A stretch of DNA of 64,000 bases from Vreelandella stevensii S18214 (GTDB lineage Bacteria; Pseudomonadota; Gammaproteobacteria; Pseudomonadales; Halomonadaceae), in the NCBI RefSeq assembly GCF_000275725.1, contig NZ_AJTS01000023.1, forward strand, positions 62,001-126,000. Direction: 5' to 3'. Positions within the stretch are counted from its first letter, which is position 1. Each line of letters opens with the position of its first letter. The translations under genes were made by a program, and so were the position numbers. Positions 19,642-28,984 of this stretch are shown here, one piece after another. A model generated the notes under the pieces. It was not told the origin of the DNA, ran no database searches, and saw nothing but the letters and a program-made list of their open reading frames with translations.

Positions 19642-20031
19642 ATGCGCATTATCGTTCGTTACTTTTTCCGTGGCCTTCGCGTACTGCTGGCCCCGGTGAT
19701 GTTAGTGTCGGAAAAACTCTCCACGCCGCGCTCGGTGGAGCGCAGCGCCGAGGAGCAGGCTGAGGTCGACGCCGCCTGTGAAGCATTGGCGCTGTATCAG
19801 TTTCGTAGCTGCCCTTTCTGCATCAAGGTACGCAAGGAGATGGCGCGCCTTGGCTTGAAGATCGAACTGCGCGATGCCCAGTTGGACCCGGACCACAAGC
19901 AGGCCCTGCTGGAAGGCGGCGGCAAGGTCAAAGTGCCTTGCCTGCGCATCGCCCATGAAGACGGTCGTGAAGAGTGGCTGTATGAGTCCGATGAGATCAA
20001 TCGCTGGCTGCATCAGCGCTTTGGGGCCTGA
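19642..20031 (+). CDS. Glutaredoxin-family protein with N-terminal membrane-proximal helix
   Basis: 129 residues. A hydrophobic or amphipathic N-terminal stretch (about 1-22) precedes a glutaredoxin fold with redox motif CPFC (C57, C60), the cis-Pro segment VKVPCLRI and an ESDEINRWL C-terminal helix. This resembles membrane-associated glutaredoxins next to cell-wall or respiratory genes. ATG 19642 is set by an AGAGGAG site; longer in-frame readings lack one. Physiological target unknown. The gap 19423-19641 upstream shows no other gene. Confidence 0.85.
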   Translation: MRIIVRYFFRGLRVLLAPVMLVSEKLSTPRSVERSAEEQAEVDAACEALALYQFRSCPFCIKVRKEMARLGLKIELRDAQLDPDHKQALLEGGGKVKVPCLRIAHEDGREEWLYESDEINRWLHQRFGA

Positions 20032-20067
20032 CTGGGTGCCTGATTTGGTGCTTTAGCACCTGCCACG

Positions 20068-20583
20068 TCAAAACTCGACCTTGCGGGCCGTCACGTCGAA
20101 CGTGACGGCCAGGCTAACACCCTCTTCCGCAAGAGGGTCAGCTTCCGGGCTATGCTGTAGCGCCAGCGGCCCCTCAAGGGTGCCCTGAAGGTGTAACCGG
20201 CTGCCTTCGCGCTCCACCCGGGAAAGCACCACGGTCAGCTCGTCATCGCTGGCCGTATAGTACGGCGGATGAACGGCATCGCCGATCAGATGCAGCACTC
20301 GAGCATTGGTCAGCTGCTCGTCGGTCAGAATCAATTGAATGACCAGCGCGTCTCGGGCCGCCCATTTCTCCGGATCCCGGTAGCCGGTCATCTCCACCAC
20401 CCAATGGTCTCCCTCTTCGATGAACGTGGCACTGGGCTCGCTGCTGAGATCGAGGACGAACCACTGCTGGTCCTCTCCATCCAGCGTCCCTGTGATCCCT
20501 GCAGCTAGCTCGCTGGCAGCCGCCCAGCCTGTCATGGCCAGCAAAACAGTCATTAGTAACGGTTTAACACCTTGTATTTTCAT
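20068..20583 (-). CDS. Secreted protein of unknown function
   Basis: 171 residues. A signal peptide (about 1-24, ending WAAA) is followed by a beta-rich domain rich in charged residues (TGTLDGEDQQWFVLDLSSE, later SRLHLQGTLEGPLAL). ATG 20583 is preceded by AAAGGAAAG. I do not recognise a named family. It is divergent from the peptide ABC transporter operon and convergent with the glutaredoxin gene, so no operon partner gives a clue. Confidence 0.75.
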   Translation of the reverse strand: MKIQGVKPLLMTVLLAMTGWAAASELAAGITGTLDGEDQQWFVLDLSSEPSATFIEEGDHWVVEMTGYRDPEKWAARDALVIQLILTDEQLTNARVLHLIGDAVHPPYYTASDDELTVVLSRVEREGSRLHLQGTLEGPLALQHSPEADPLAEEGVSLAVTFDVTARKVEF

Positions 20584-20781
20584 TATCTTTCCTTTGTGGC
20601 TTACCTGCCGGGCACTTTTGAACGGCCGCATGATCACGACTTTAGTCTTACAGCAGATGCCGTGGCGGCCGCGCCAGCCCCGATCATTCAGTAGATGAAT
20701 GAGGCCTGTCATTATTTCGATTGTGTGTCACAACCACCTGTCTCTATGTTGTCAGGATAGCTTACGAGCTGACCGTGTCTG

Positions 20782-20810
20782 TTTTGTGGATGGGCCATCC
20801 GTCGACAAAA
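20782..20810. promoter_or_regulatory. Palindromic leader hairpin or operator before the peptide ABC operon
   Basis: TTTTGT-GGATGG-G-CCATCC-GTCG-ACAAAA: the inner arms (20788-20793 / 20795-20800) and outer arms (20782-20787 / 20805-20810) are complementary, with a four-base bulge. It ends 31 bases before the binding-protein start, so it can be an operator or a leader RNA hairpin. Confidence 0.4.
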
Positions 20811-20841
20811 CGAACAATAAACAATACACATGGGAACGATC

Positions 20842-22413
20842 ATGACGCTGAAAAAGACACTACTGGCCACTGTCGTGGGTGCTGCCATGGCAGGTACCGC
20901 ACTACTGCCCCTGACCGCCAGTGCAGAAACCCTGCGCATCGGTTACTCGGCCGACCCTGAAACCCTCGACCTGCATGAACAGCTTTCCGGCGGTGTCCTG
21001 CGCTTCTCACATTTGTCATTCGACCCCCTGGTGCGCTGGACCAAGGACTTCCAGTTCGAGCCGCGTCTGGCCACCGAGTGGGAACAAATCGACGACACCC
21101 ATGTACGCATGACCCTGCGTGAAGGCGTTACCTTCCATTCCGGCAACCCGTTCACTGCCAAGGACGTGGTCTGGACCATCGAGCGCCTGAAAGAGAGCCC
21201 GGATTATCGCGCCATTTTCGAGCCGATCGCCAGCGCCGAAGCGGTCGATGACTACACCATCGAAATCACCACCACCGAGCCTTACCCGCTGCTGTTGAAC
21301 CTGGCCACCTACATCTTCCCCATGGACAGCGAGTTCTACACGGGTGAGACCGACGACGGCAACGACAAGGCGGAAATCGTCAAGGCCGGCAACTCGTTTG
21401 CATCGCGTAACGTTTCCGGCACCGGCCCCTTCGTGGTCACCGATCGTCGCCAGGGCGTTCGCGTCGACTTCGAACGCTTTGAAGACTACTGGGACACCGA
21501 AAGCGAAGGTAACGTGACCAGCATCGTGCTGACGCCGATTGCCGAAAACGCCTCCCGCGTAGCGGCCCTGCTGTCCGGTGGCGTCGACTTCATCGATGCC
21601 GTACCGCCCAACGACCTGGACCGTGTGCGCGATGCACAAGGCGCCAATCTGGTTGAAATCCCCGGCACGCGTATCATCGGCTTCCAGCTGAACGAAGAGC
21701 GTGTCGAGGCTTTCCAGGATGCACGCGTGCGTCAGGCCGTCGACCTGGCCATCAACCAGGAAGGCATTGCCGAGCGTCTGATGCGTGGCTTTGCAACGCC
21801 CGCGGGCCAGTTCTCACCGGAAGGCTACTCCGGCTATAACCCGGACCTGGTACCTCGTTACGATCTGGAGCGTGCTCAGGAGTTGATGGCGGAAGCGGGC
21901 TACGAAGAGGGCTTCAGCGTCGACATGATCGCCCCGAACAACCGCTACGTGAACGATGCGCAGATTGCCCAGGCCGCAGCCAACATGCTGGCGCGTATCA
22001 ACATCAACGTTAACCTGCGCACCATGCCGCTGGCCCAGTACTGGCCGGAGTACGACACGCGTCAATCCGACATTGCCATGATCGGCTGGCACTCGGACAC
22101 CGAAGACACCGCCAACTTCTTCCAGTACCTGTCGTTCTGCATCGACACCGAGAGCGGTGCCGGTCAGTACAACTACGGCAGCTACTGCAACGAAGAAATC
22201 GATGCGCTGGTAACCCAGGCCGACAGTGAGACCGATCTGGAAAAACGCGGTGAAATGCTGCGTGAAGCCGAAGCCATGCTGTACGAAGACGTTGGTTTCA
22301 TCATGCTGCATTGGCAGAACCTGGCCTATGCCGCCGCTGACGGCATCGACATCGAGCCGGTGGTCAACGCCACCGACTTCCCCTACCTGGGCGATCTGGT
22401 GATTACGCGTTAA
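20842..22413 (+). CDS. Peptide ABC transporter, periplasmic substrate-binding protein (family 5)
   Basis: 523 residues. Signal peptide about 1-28 (ending TASA), then an SBP family-5 domain starting ETLRIGYSADPETLDLH and including FHSGNPFTAKDVVWTIERL and DARVRQAVDLAINQE, typical of the DppA/OppA/NikA group. It captures oligo- or dipeptides in the periplasm and delivers them to the permease encoded next. I prefer ATG 20842 (GGGAA at 20832) to ATG 20830. First gene of a seven-gene plus-strand locus ending with prolidase, which supports a peptide rather than nickel substrate. Confidence 0.92.
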   Translation: MTLKKTLLATVVGAAMAGTALLPLTASAETLRIGYSADPETLDLHEQLSGGVLRFSHLSFDPLVRWTKDFQFEPRLATEWEQIDDTHVRMTLREGVTFHSGNPFTAKDVVWTIERLKESPDYRAIFEPIASAEAVDDYTIEITTTEPYPLLLNLATYIFPMDSEFYTGETDDGNDKAEIVKAGNSFASRNVSGTGPFVVTDRRQGVRVDFERFEDYWDTESEGNVTSIVLTPIAENASRVAALLSGGVDFIDAVPPNDLDRVRDAQGANLVEIPGTRIIGFQLNEERVEAFQDARVRQAVDLAINQEGIAERLMRGFATPAGQFSPEGYSGYNPDLVPRYDLERAQELMAEAGYEEGFSVDMIAPNNRYVNDAQIAQAAANMLARININVNLRTMPLAQYWPEYDTRQSDIAMIGWHSDTEDTANFFQYLSFCIDTESGAGQYNYGSYCNEEIDALVTQADSETDLEKRGEMLREAEAMLYEDVGFIMLHWQNLAYAAADGIDIEPVVNATDFPYLGDLVITR

Positions 22414-22442
22414 TCACCCCTTAACGACATAACCCACGCAAG

Positions 22443-22513
22443 GACGCTTCGCTCTCCAGGATTCTGGAGGGCGAAGCGTCGTGCATGACGCGACCCGCCG
22501 GGCAGCGTCATGC
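22443..22513 (+). promoter_or_regulatory. Two intercistronic hairpins after the binding-protein gene
   Basis: A 17-bp stem (22443-22459 with 22464-22480, one G-U pair, loop GATT) is followed by a second 9-bp inverted repeat (GCATGACGC 22483-22491 / GCGTCATGC 22505-22513). No T tract follows, so transcription probably reads through; such hairpins commonly protect the upstream binding-protein mRNA and lower permease expression. Function inferred. Confidence 0.65.
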
Positions 22514-22559
22514 CTTGCCCTGATGTTTAGTGAAACTTTCCACACAGGTGGCGTACGCC

Positions 22560-23609
22560 ATGATTGCTTTTTTAATCAAGCGGCTGATGCACGCAATATT
22601 GGTGATGTTTGTCATCAGTGTACTGGCCTTCGCCATCCAGGATAACCTGGGTGACCCTGTACAGCAGATGGTCGGACAGTCGGTCCCCGAAAGTGAACGT
22701 GAAGCCATTCGCGAACGGCTGGGGCTCAACGACCCCTTCCTGGTGCAATACGCACGCTTCGCCAGAAACGCCCTTCAGGGCGATTTCGGCTACTCCTATT
22801 TCTACCGTGAACCGGCGCTGGAGGTGATTGCTCGCCACTTGCCTGCTACCCTCGAGCTGGTGTTCGCGGCCACGCTGATCATCGTATTGTTCTCTGTTCC
22901 CATTGGGGTATACAGCGCCATCAAACCGCGCTCGCCCATCTCGCGCTTTTTCATGGGGGCCTCGATCATCGGCATTTCGATACCGGTGTTCCTGACCGCC
23001 ATCGTACTGATCCAGATTTTCTCCATCGGCATGACCGTTTCGCTGTTCCCGGAGGGCACCGCCTGGGGCGCCTGGCTGAACAGCGCGCTCTCTACCCAGG
23101 GCAACATGCCCTCCTTTGGCCGTGGCTATGATTTGGTCCACGTGGTCGGCCACTGGGATACCAACCTGGTCACCTGGGACGGCATCAAGCATCTGGTGCT
23201 GCCTGCAGTCTCGCTGGCCTCCATCATGCTGCCGCTGTTCATCCGCCTGATTCGCGCCGAAATGATGGAAGTACTGCAATCGGAGTACGTGAAGTATGCC
23301 CGCGCCAAGGGTATTTCCATGCGCCGGGTCTACTTCGTGCATGCGCTGAAAAACACCATGCTCCCGGTGATTACCGTGGGGGGCGTTCAGATCGGTACCA
23401 TGGTGGCTTATACCATTCTGACCGAAACCGTGTTCCAGTGGCCGGGCATGGGACTGATGTTCCTGGATGCCATCAACCACGCCGACATTCCGCTGATCGT
23501 CACTTATCTGATGATCGTCGGGGTCATTTTCGTGGTGACCAACACCATCGTGGATTTGATCTACGGCTTCGTGAATCCCACCGTTAAACTGACTGGTAAG
23601 CCCGCATGA
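22560..23609 (+). CDS. Peptide ABC transporter permease (DppB type)
   Basis: 349 residues, six predicted membrane segments. Starts MIAFLIKRLMHAILVMFVIS and carries the EAA-type cytoplasmic loop SEYVKYARAKGISMRRVYFVH that docks on the ATPases. I start at ATG 22560, which has AGGTGG upstream, not at the in-frame GTG 22530. Its stop overlaps the next permease start (ATGA), so the two halves of the membrane channel are translationally coupled. Confidence 0.92.
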   Translation: MIAFLIKRLMHAILVMFVISVLAFAIQDNLGDPVQQMVGQSVPESEREAIRERLGLNDPFLVQYARFARNALQGDFGYSYFYREPALEVIARHLPATLELVFAATLIIVLFSVPIGVYSAIKPRSPISRFFMGASIIGISIPVFLTAIVLIQIFSIGMTVSLFPEGTAWGAWLNSALSTQGNMPSFGRGYDLVHVVGHWDTNLVTWDGIKHLVLPAVSLASIMLPLFIRLIRAEMMEVLQSEYVKYARAKGISMRRVYFVHALKNTMLPVITVGGVQIGTMVAYTILTETVFQWPGMGLMFLDAINHADIPLIVTYLMIVGVIFVVTNTIVDLIYGFVNPTVKLTGKPA

Positions 23610-24550
23610 CAACGTCCACTCCTCCCTCAGCCCCCAGCCGCTGGGAGCGCTTGCGCGACTCTTTCCTGTGGTACAGCTTCAAGCGCGACCGTACCGCTCA
23701 GCTCTGCCTGGCCGTGTTCATCTGCCTGGTGGTGGCGGCCTTCGCGGCGCCACTGCTGGCCCCTACCGACCCCTACGACCTGCGCCAGATCGACATCATG
23801 TCGTCGGAACTGCCGCCGTTCTGGATCGACGGAGCCGATGATCGCTACACCCTGGGCACCGATGCCCAGGGGCGCGACCTGTGGTCGATCATTCTGTACG
23901 GCACGCGGGTATCGCTGCTGATCGGCTTTGGCGCGGTGGCACTGCAAGCCCTGCTGGGCGTGACCTTTGGCCTGATGGCCGGTTATCTGGGCGGGCGAGT
24001 CGATGCCTTCCTGATGCGCCTGGCAGACATTCAGCTGTCGTTCTCGACGCTGATGGTGGCCATCGTGGTCGGTGCCGTGGTGAAAGCCACCATGGGCAGC
24101 GCCTTCTACAGCCAGTACGCCGTGCTCATGCTGATTCTGATCATCGGACTCGCCGAATGGCCGCAGTATGCGCGTACCGTGCGCGCATCGGTACTGGCAG
24201 AGAAGAACAAGGAGTACGTGGACGCCGCCCGGGTCATGGGGCTGCGCAGCCGACGCATCATGTTCCGTCATGTGCTTCCCAATACGCTGTCGCCGATCTT
24301 CGTCATCTCCACCGTTCAGATCGCCAACGCGATCATCTCCGAAGCGGCGCTGTCGTTTCTGGGGCTGGGCATGCCGGAAACCCACCCGTCGCTGGGTTCG
24401 TTGATCAAGGCGGGCTTCGACTACATTCAATCCGGCTCCTGGTGGATCACCATGATGCCCGGCGCGGTATTGGTGGTGCTGGTGCTGTCGATCAATCTGC
24501 TGGGCGACTGGCTGCGCGATGTCATGAACCCACGACTGTATAAAGGCTGA
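23606..24550 (+). CDS. Peptide ABC transporter permease (DppC type)
   Basis: 314 residues. An N-terminal segment with LGTDAQGRDLWSIILYGTR, typical of DppC/OppC, then five to six membrane segments and the EAA loop KEYVDAARVMGLRSRRIMFRH. Forms a heterodimer with the DppB-type permease. Overlaps the preceding gene by four bases and ends seven bases before the first ATPase gene. Confidence 0.92.
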   Translation: MTTSTPPSAPSRWERLRDSFLWYSFKRDRTAQLCLAVFICLVVAAFAAPLLAPTDPYDLRQIDIMSSELPPFWIDGADDRYTLGTDAQGRDLWSIILYGTRVSLLIGFGAVALQALLGVTFGLMAGYLGGRVDAFLMRLADIQLSFSTLMVAIVVGAVVKATMGSAFYSQYAVLMLILIIGLAEWPQYARTVRASVLAEKNKEYVDAARVMGLRSRRIMFRHVLPNTLSPIFVISTVQIANAIISEAALSFLGLGMPETHPSLGSLIKAGFDYIQSGSWWITMMPGAVLVVLVLSINLLGDWLRDVMNPRLYKG

Positions 24551-24557
24551 AGACACC

Positions 24558-25574
24558 ATGGCACTTCTTGAAGTCTCACAACTGGATGTTCGCTTTGCCC
24601 TGCGTCAGGGTGAAGTCCGCGCCTTACGGGATGTCAACTTCACCCTGGAGCGAGGCGAACGGCTAGGCATCGTCGGTGAATCCGGCGCGGGCAAATCGGT
24701 GGCAGCCTTTTCACTGCTCAACCTGATCGCACGGCCCGGATTCATTGCCGGTGGCAGCATCACCTTCGAGGGTAAAACCCTCAACACCATGTCCGAGCGG
24801 GGCCTGCGCAAGGTGCGCGGCAATCGTATCTCGATGATCTTCCAGGACCCGATGATGACCCTCAACCCGGTGCTCTCGATCGGTGAGCAGATGGTCGAGT
24901 GCCTGAAAGCGCACCGCCGCATCTCCACCCGCGAGGCCCGGGCCATTGCTCTGGACAAGCTCAAACAGGTGCAGATCCCGTCGCCGGAAAAGCGCCTGGA
25001 CCAATACCCCCACGAGCTTTCCGGCGGCATGCGCCAGCGTATCATCATCGCCATTGCGCTCCTGTTGGACCCCGACATCATCATTGCCGATGAGCCGACC
25101 ACCGCGCTGGATGTCACCATCCAGGCGGAAATCATGGCGCTGCTGCTGGAGCTTTGCGAGCAGCACAACGTGGGCCTGATCCTGATCACCCACGACTTGG
25201 GCGTCGTCAGCCAGGTCACCCAGCGCATGCTGGTCATGTACGCAGGCCGCGTGATCGAGCAGGGGCCGACCCGTGAAATCATCAATGACCCCCAGCACCC
25301 CTACACCCAGGGGCTGATCAACGCCCTGCCCCAGATGGCTACCCCCGGCGAAAAACTGAATCAGATTCGGGGCAGCATGCCGTCGCTTTCCAACTTGCCC
25401 ACCGGCTGCGCGTTTCATCCCCGCTGCGACTTTATCCTGCGCAGCGACGGTCAGCCGCGCCCGGCGTGTACTCAGCAGGTGCCCACGTTCGTGGAGTCAG
25501 GCAACTGCCGCGTTGCCTGCCATATGGTGGCTGAAATGCTCGAAGATCGCCGCCTGAAGGAGGAGAGCCTATGA
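24558..25574 (+). CDS. Peptide ABC transporter ATP-binding protein (DppD type)
   Basis: 338 residues. Walker A GESGAGKS (about 41-48), signature LSGGMRQR, Walker B IIIADEPTTALD, H-loop ITHDLG, and the C-terminal oligopeptide-transporter extension with the cysteine motif GCAFHPRCDF, which in relatives can carry an iron-sulfur cluster. Powers import together with the DppF-type ATPase, whose start it overlaps by four bases. Confidence 0.93.
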   Translation: MALLEVSQLDVRFALRQGEVRALRDVNFTLERGERLGIVGESGAGKSVAAFSLLNLIARPGFIAGGSITFEGKTLNTMSERGLRKVRGNRISMIFQDPMMTLNPVLSIGEQMVECLKAHRRISTREARAIALDKLKQVQIPSPEKRLDQYPHELSGGMRQRIIIAIALLLDPDIIIADEPTTALDVTIQAEIMALLLELCEQHNVGLILITHDLGVVSQVTQRMLVMYAGRVIEQGPTREIINDPQHPYTQGLINALPQMATPGEKLNQIRGSMPSLSNLPTGCAFHPRCDFILRSDGQPRPACTQQVPTFVESGNCRVACHMVAEMLEDRRLKEESL

Positions 25575-26626
25575 ATGCCCAGGCCGACACACGCCCAACG
25601 ACCGCTCCCGCTACGGCCAGCGATACGCTGCTGGAAATACGCGATCTGAAAAAGCGCTTTTCGCTATCGGGCGACTTTCTCGAGCAGCTGCGCTTCAAGG
25701 GCGGCAAGCTGGTTCGTCATCAGGAGTACGTGCACGCCATCAACGGGGTCAACCTGGAGATCAAGCGTGGCGAAGCGCTCTGCGTGGTCGGCGAATCCGG
25801 CTGCGGTAAATCCACCGTAGCACGCACGGTGATGGGGCTGATTACCCCCTCCGAAGGCGAAATTCGTTACGGCGGCGAGCGCATCGACCATCTCTCCACC
25901 CGTCAACTGCTGCCTTATCGCAAGCGCATGCAGATGATTTTCCAGAACCCCTACGCGTCGCTGAACCCGCGCATGACGATCCAGCAGACGCTGGAAGAGC
26001 CGCTGCGCCTGCACCACCCAGACTGGAACCGTCAGCAGATTCTCGACAAGGTGGAAGAAGTGATGCGCTCGGTGGGCATCGACCCGGACTGGGGCAAGCG
26101 CTTTGGCCATGAGTTTTCCGGTGGGCAGCGCCAACGCATCGCCATCGCCAGGGCGCTGGCCGTGGACCCGGAATTCATCGTGGCCGATGAGCCCATCTCG
26201 GCTCTGGACGTATCGATCCAGGCCCAGGTGCTGAACCTACTGATGGACGCCCAGCGTGACCGCCACCTCACCTACCTGTTCATCACCCACGACTTGGCGG
26301 TGGTCGAGCACTTCGGCACCCGCGTGGCGGTGATGTACCTGGGCACGGTGTGTGAAGTCGCCACCACGGCCACGCTGTTTGCCAAGCCGCGCCATCCCTA
26401 TACGCAGGCGCTGCTGTCGGCCATTCCTCGGCTGGAAGATGACCGCCCCCAACACATTCGCCTCTCCGGTGAAGTGCCGACGCCGGTCAATCTGCCTAGC
26501 GGCTGTGTCTTTCATGGCCGCTGCCCCCATGCCAACGCCCGCTGCAAGCAGGAGATTCCGGCATTGCAAACACAGGATGACGGCACTCGCGTGGCGTGCC
26601 ACGCTGTCGAGGAGGGGCGCTTGTAA
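25571..26626 (+). CDS. Peptide ABC transporter ATP-binding protein (DppF type)
   Basis: 351 residues. Walker A GESGCGKST, signature FSGGQRQRIAIARAL, Walker B FIVADEPISALD, and a C-terminal extension with GCVFHGRCPHANARC. Second nucleotide-binding subunit of the importer. It begins inside the end of the DppD-type gene (ATGA) with GGAG upstream, and is followed after 49 bases by the LysR gene. Confidence 0.93.
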   Translation: MNAQADTRPTTAPATASDTLLEIRDLKKRFSLSGDFLEQLRFKGGKLVRHQEYVHAINGVNLEIKRGEALCVVGESGCGKSTVARTVMGLITPSEGEIRYGGERIDHLSTRQLLPYRKRMQMIFQNPYASLNPRMTIQQTLEEPLRLHHPDWNRQQILDKVEEVMRSVGIDPDWGKRFGHEFSGGQRQRIAIARALAVDPEFIVADEPISALDVSIQAQVLNLLMDAQRDRHLTYLFITHDLAVVEHFGTRVAVMYLGTVCEVATTATLFAKPRHPYTQALLSAIPRLEDDRPQHIRLSGEVPTPVNLPSGCVFHGRCPHANARCKQEIPALQTQDDGTRVACHAVEEGRL

Positions 26627-26675
26627 TGGCCCGCTTCATTCAGGCCTCACGCGAGGCCGTCTTGCGAGGTAAGGC

Positions 26676-27587
26676 ATGGAAATTCGCTGGCTAGAAGACT
26701 TCATTGCCTTGGCCAGAACGCGACACTTCTCCCGCGCTGCCGACGAGCAGCACGTGACACAGCCTACTTTTTCACGGCGCATCAAGCTGCTGGAAGAGGA
26801 AATGGGCGTGACGTTGATCAACCGACAGACCCTGCCACTGTCGTTGACCCCAGCGGGAGAAGAGTTCCTGACGCTCTGCGAACAGGTCACCGAGCGCGTG
26901 CGCCTCACCAGAGAGCGCGTTCGGGCGATCAGCGCTGGCCAACAGCGCCGCATCATGGTGGCTGCCCCACAAAGTCTGCTGGCCCACTTTTTGCCCGAAT
27001 GGCTGGCCCAACAGGGTTGGCAAGAGCGTGTGCAGCCCTACTTGCGCGCCACGGGCTGGGTGGCCAGCGACTATTTTCAGGCACTGGCCAGGGCCGAATG
27101 TGATCTGGCCATCTGCTACTGGCCCGTGGGCCGCTGCGATCTGGACATCGACACCAGCAGCAGTACCTATCGCGTCATTGGCCAGGAGCGGCTGATACCC
27201 GTGACGGGCCTGACCAGCGATGAGTCGCCCTGCACGCAGCTACCTGGCACGCGCCAGCAGCCGGTGCCCTGGCTTGCCTACCCCAAACGCGGGCTGTTGG
27301 GTTCGGCGGTCAAGGCACACCTTGCCCGCCTTCCCCATACGACCTACCTGACCGCGCAGAGCGAGAACCTCTACGCCGCAGGCATCAAGGAACTGGTACT
27401 GTTGGGCTACGGCATGAGCTGGCTACCCGAACGCAACGTGGCCAGCGAACTGGCTAGCGGCCAACTGGTGCGCGCAGGCGACAGCCGCTGGGACGTGCCC
27501 ATGGAGTTGAGGCTGTACCGTCACCACCAACACCACCACGCAGAGCTGGACAGCTTATGGAGCGAGCTCCCTCCCCTACGACCCTAA
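26676..27587 (+). CDS. LysR-family regulator of the peptide/prolidase locus
   Basis: 303 residues. N-terminal HTH MEIRWLEDFIALARTRHFSR ... QPTFSRRIKLLEEEMG, then an effector-binding domain. ATG 26676 has GAGGTAAGG upstream. It lies between the transporter genes and prolidase on the same strand with short gaps (49 and 10 bases), so it is probably part of the operon and may autoregulate it, unlike the usual divergent LysR arrangement. The effector is unknown; a peptide or amino acid is a guess from context. Confidence 0.9.
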   Translation: MEIRWLEDFIALARTRHFSRAADEQHVTQPTFSRRIKLLEEEMGVTLINRQTLPLSLTPAGEEFLTLCEQVTERVRLTRERVRAISAGQQRRIMVAAPQSLLAHFLPEWLAQQGWQERVQPYLRATGWVASDYFQALARAECDLAICYWPVGRCDLDIDTSSSTYRVIGQERLIPVTGLTSDESPCTQLPGTRQQPVPWLAYPKRGLLGSAVKAHLARLPHTTYLTAQSENLYAAGIKELVLLGYGMSWLPERNVASELASGQLVRAGDSRWDVPMELRLYRHHQHHHAELDSLWSELPPLRP

Positions 27588-27597
27588 AGGAAACCCC

Positions 27598-28902
27598 ATG
27601 TCTGCATCACTGAACGCACGACAGCGTGAGCATATCGCGCATCTTCGCCAGGCTTATAGCCAGTTGCTTGAGCACCATCAGCTGGATTGTCTGGCCATTT
27701 ACAGCGGCCACGCCCGCTACCATTTTGCCGATGATCACACTACCACCTTTCAGGCCTACGGGCATTTCACCCACTGGGTAGGGTTGGCCGATGTTCAGCA
27801 CAGCTGGATCGTGGTGCAGCCCGGTCAGCGGCCTCAGCTCTATATCTACGCGCCAGCCGATTTCTGGCACTTGCCCACCCAACTGCCGGAAGAGCCGTGG
27901 GTAGCCGAATTCGACGTGCATTTGTGCAGCGACAAGATCACCCCGCCGCTAGCGGGCAACGCAGCCGTGATTGGTGATATCGAGACCCTGGAGAGCGTTT
28001 CTGTGCTCGCCAACTCCGCACAGCTGCACCCCGCCGCCCTCGTCCGTGCGTTGGATGAGCTGCGCATGTACAAGACCGCCTATGAGATTGCCTGCCTGAG
28101 GGAAGCCAATCGTCTGGCCGTTGCCGGGCATCAGGCCGCCAAGGCGGCGTTTGTGGGCGCCGCCAGCGAGCTGGATATCCAGTTGGCATATTTGCAAGCC
28201 AGCCGACAGCGCGAGTCGGACGTGCCCTACCAGAACATCATCGGGCTCAATCAGCACGCTGGCGTACTGCATTATCAGCATTATGACCTGAGCGCCCCCA
28301 GCCAGCGCCACAGCTTGTTGGTGGATGCCGGGCGGCGCTTTCGCGGCTACGCGGCAGACATCACCCGCACCCACGCAGGCCCCGATGCCCCGGCCGCCTT
28401 TGGCGAGCTGGTCACTGCCCTGCACCACCTGAAAGATCAATTGATCCAGCACGCCGCGCCCGGCGTGGAGTTTGTGTCGCTCCACGAGCAGATGCATCGC
28501 TATCTGGCCGAAATTCTGGTGCAGCACGGGCTGTACGAAGGCAGCGCGGAGAGCGCTATCGAGCTGGGCGTGACCCGAGCGTTCTGCCCCCATGGCTTGG
28601 GCCACTCGCTGGGCATCCAGGTGCATGACGTGGCGGGGCTGATGCACTCCGATGGCACGCCAGCGCCGCCGCCACCGCAACATCCGGCGCTACGCCTGAC
28701 GCGCACGCTGCGCCCCGGCATGGTAGTCACCATCGAACCCGGGCTCTACTTCATTCCCATGCTGCTGGCACCGCTGCGCCAGCAGGGAATTGCCATCAAC
28801 TGGGCCACGGTGGACGCTTTGGCCGCCTGCGGTGGTATCCGCATCGAAGACAACATCGTGATCACGGAAAGCGGTTGCGACAACCTGACACAACTACATT
28901 AG
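27598..28902 (+). CDS. pepQ: Xaa-Pro dipeptidase (M24 family)
   Basis: 434 residues. Metal-dependent peptidase that splits X-Pro dipeptides in the cytoplasm. All five dinuclear-metal ligands are visible: D243 (LVDAG), D254 (ADITRTH), H336 (PHGLGHS), E380 (TIEPG) and E417 (GIRIED). The N-terminal creatinase-like domain spans about 10-150. It starts ten bases after the LysR gene, with AAAGGAAA as ribosome-binding site, completing an import-and-cleave peptide locus. Confidence 0.94.
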   Translation: MSASLNARQREHIAHLRQAYSQLLEHHQLDCLAIYSGHARYHFADDHTTTFQAYGHFTHWVGLADVQHSWIVVQPGQRPQLYIYAPADFWHLPTQLPEEPWVAEFDVHLCSDKITPPLAGNAAVIGDIETLESVSVLANSAQLHPAALVRALDELRMYKTAYEIACLREANRLAVAGHQAAKAAFVGAASELDIQLAYLQASRQRESDVPYQNIIGLNQHAGVLHYQHYDLSAPSQRHSLLVDAGRRFRGYAADITRTHAGPDAPAAFGELVTALHHLKDQLIQHAAPGVEFVSLHEQMHRYLAEILVQHGLYEGSAESAIELGVTRAFCPHGLGHSLGIQVHDVAGLMHSDGTPAPPPPQHPALRLTRTLRPGMVVTIEPGLYFIPMLLAPLRQQGIAINWATVDALAACGGIRIEDNIVITESGCDNLTQLH

Positions 28903-28920
28903 TGCCAGGTAAGAAAACGC

Positions 28921-28942
28921 CCGGTTCCAATGAAGGAACCGG
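28921..28942 (-). terminator. Terminator of the ompW remnant
   Basis: CCGGTTCC (28921-28928) pairs with GGAACCGG (28935-28942), loop AATGAA. Read on the minus strand the stem is followed by GCGTTTTC, so it is oriented as the intrinsic terminator of the minus-strand ompW remnant; it may also stop pepQ transcripts. Confidence 0.6.
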
Positions 28943-28984
28943 ACGTACCTTGGCGATTAACCGCCAGACTTGGAAACGATAGGC

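Noticed and set aside
20047-20060. GGTGCT-TT-AGCACC hairpin between the glutaredoxin and secreted-protein genes
   Set aside because: Only six base pairs with a two-base loop and no T tract; too weak to call a terminator.
22572-23612. 346-codon open frame on the minus strand opposite the DppB-type permease
   Set aside because: Shadow of a well-supported gene; composition is His/Gln/Arg-rich without domains, as expected from antisense reading of GC-rich coding DNA. The same applies to the long antisense frames opposite the DppC-type permease, VWA, galD and acoR genes.
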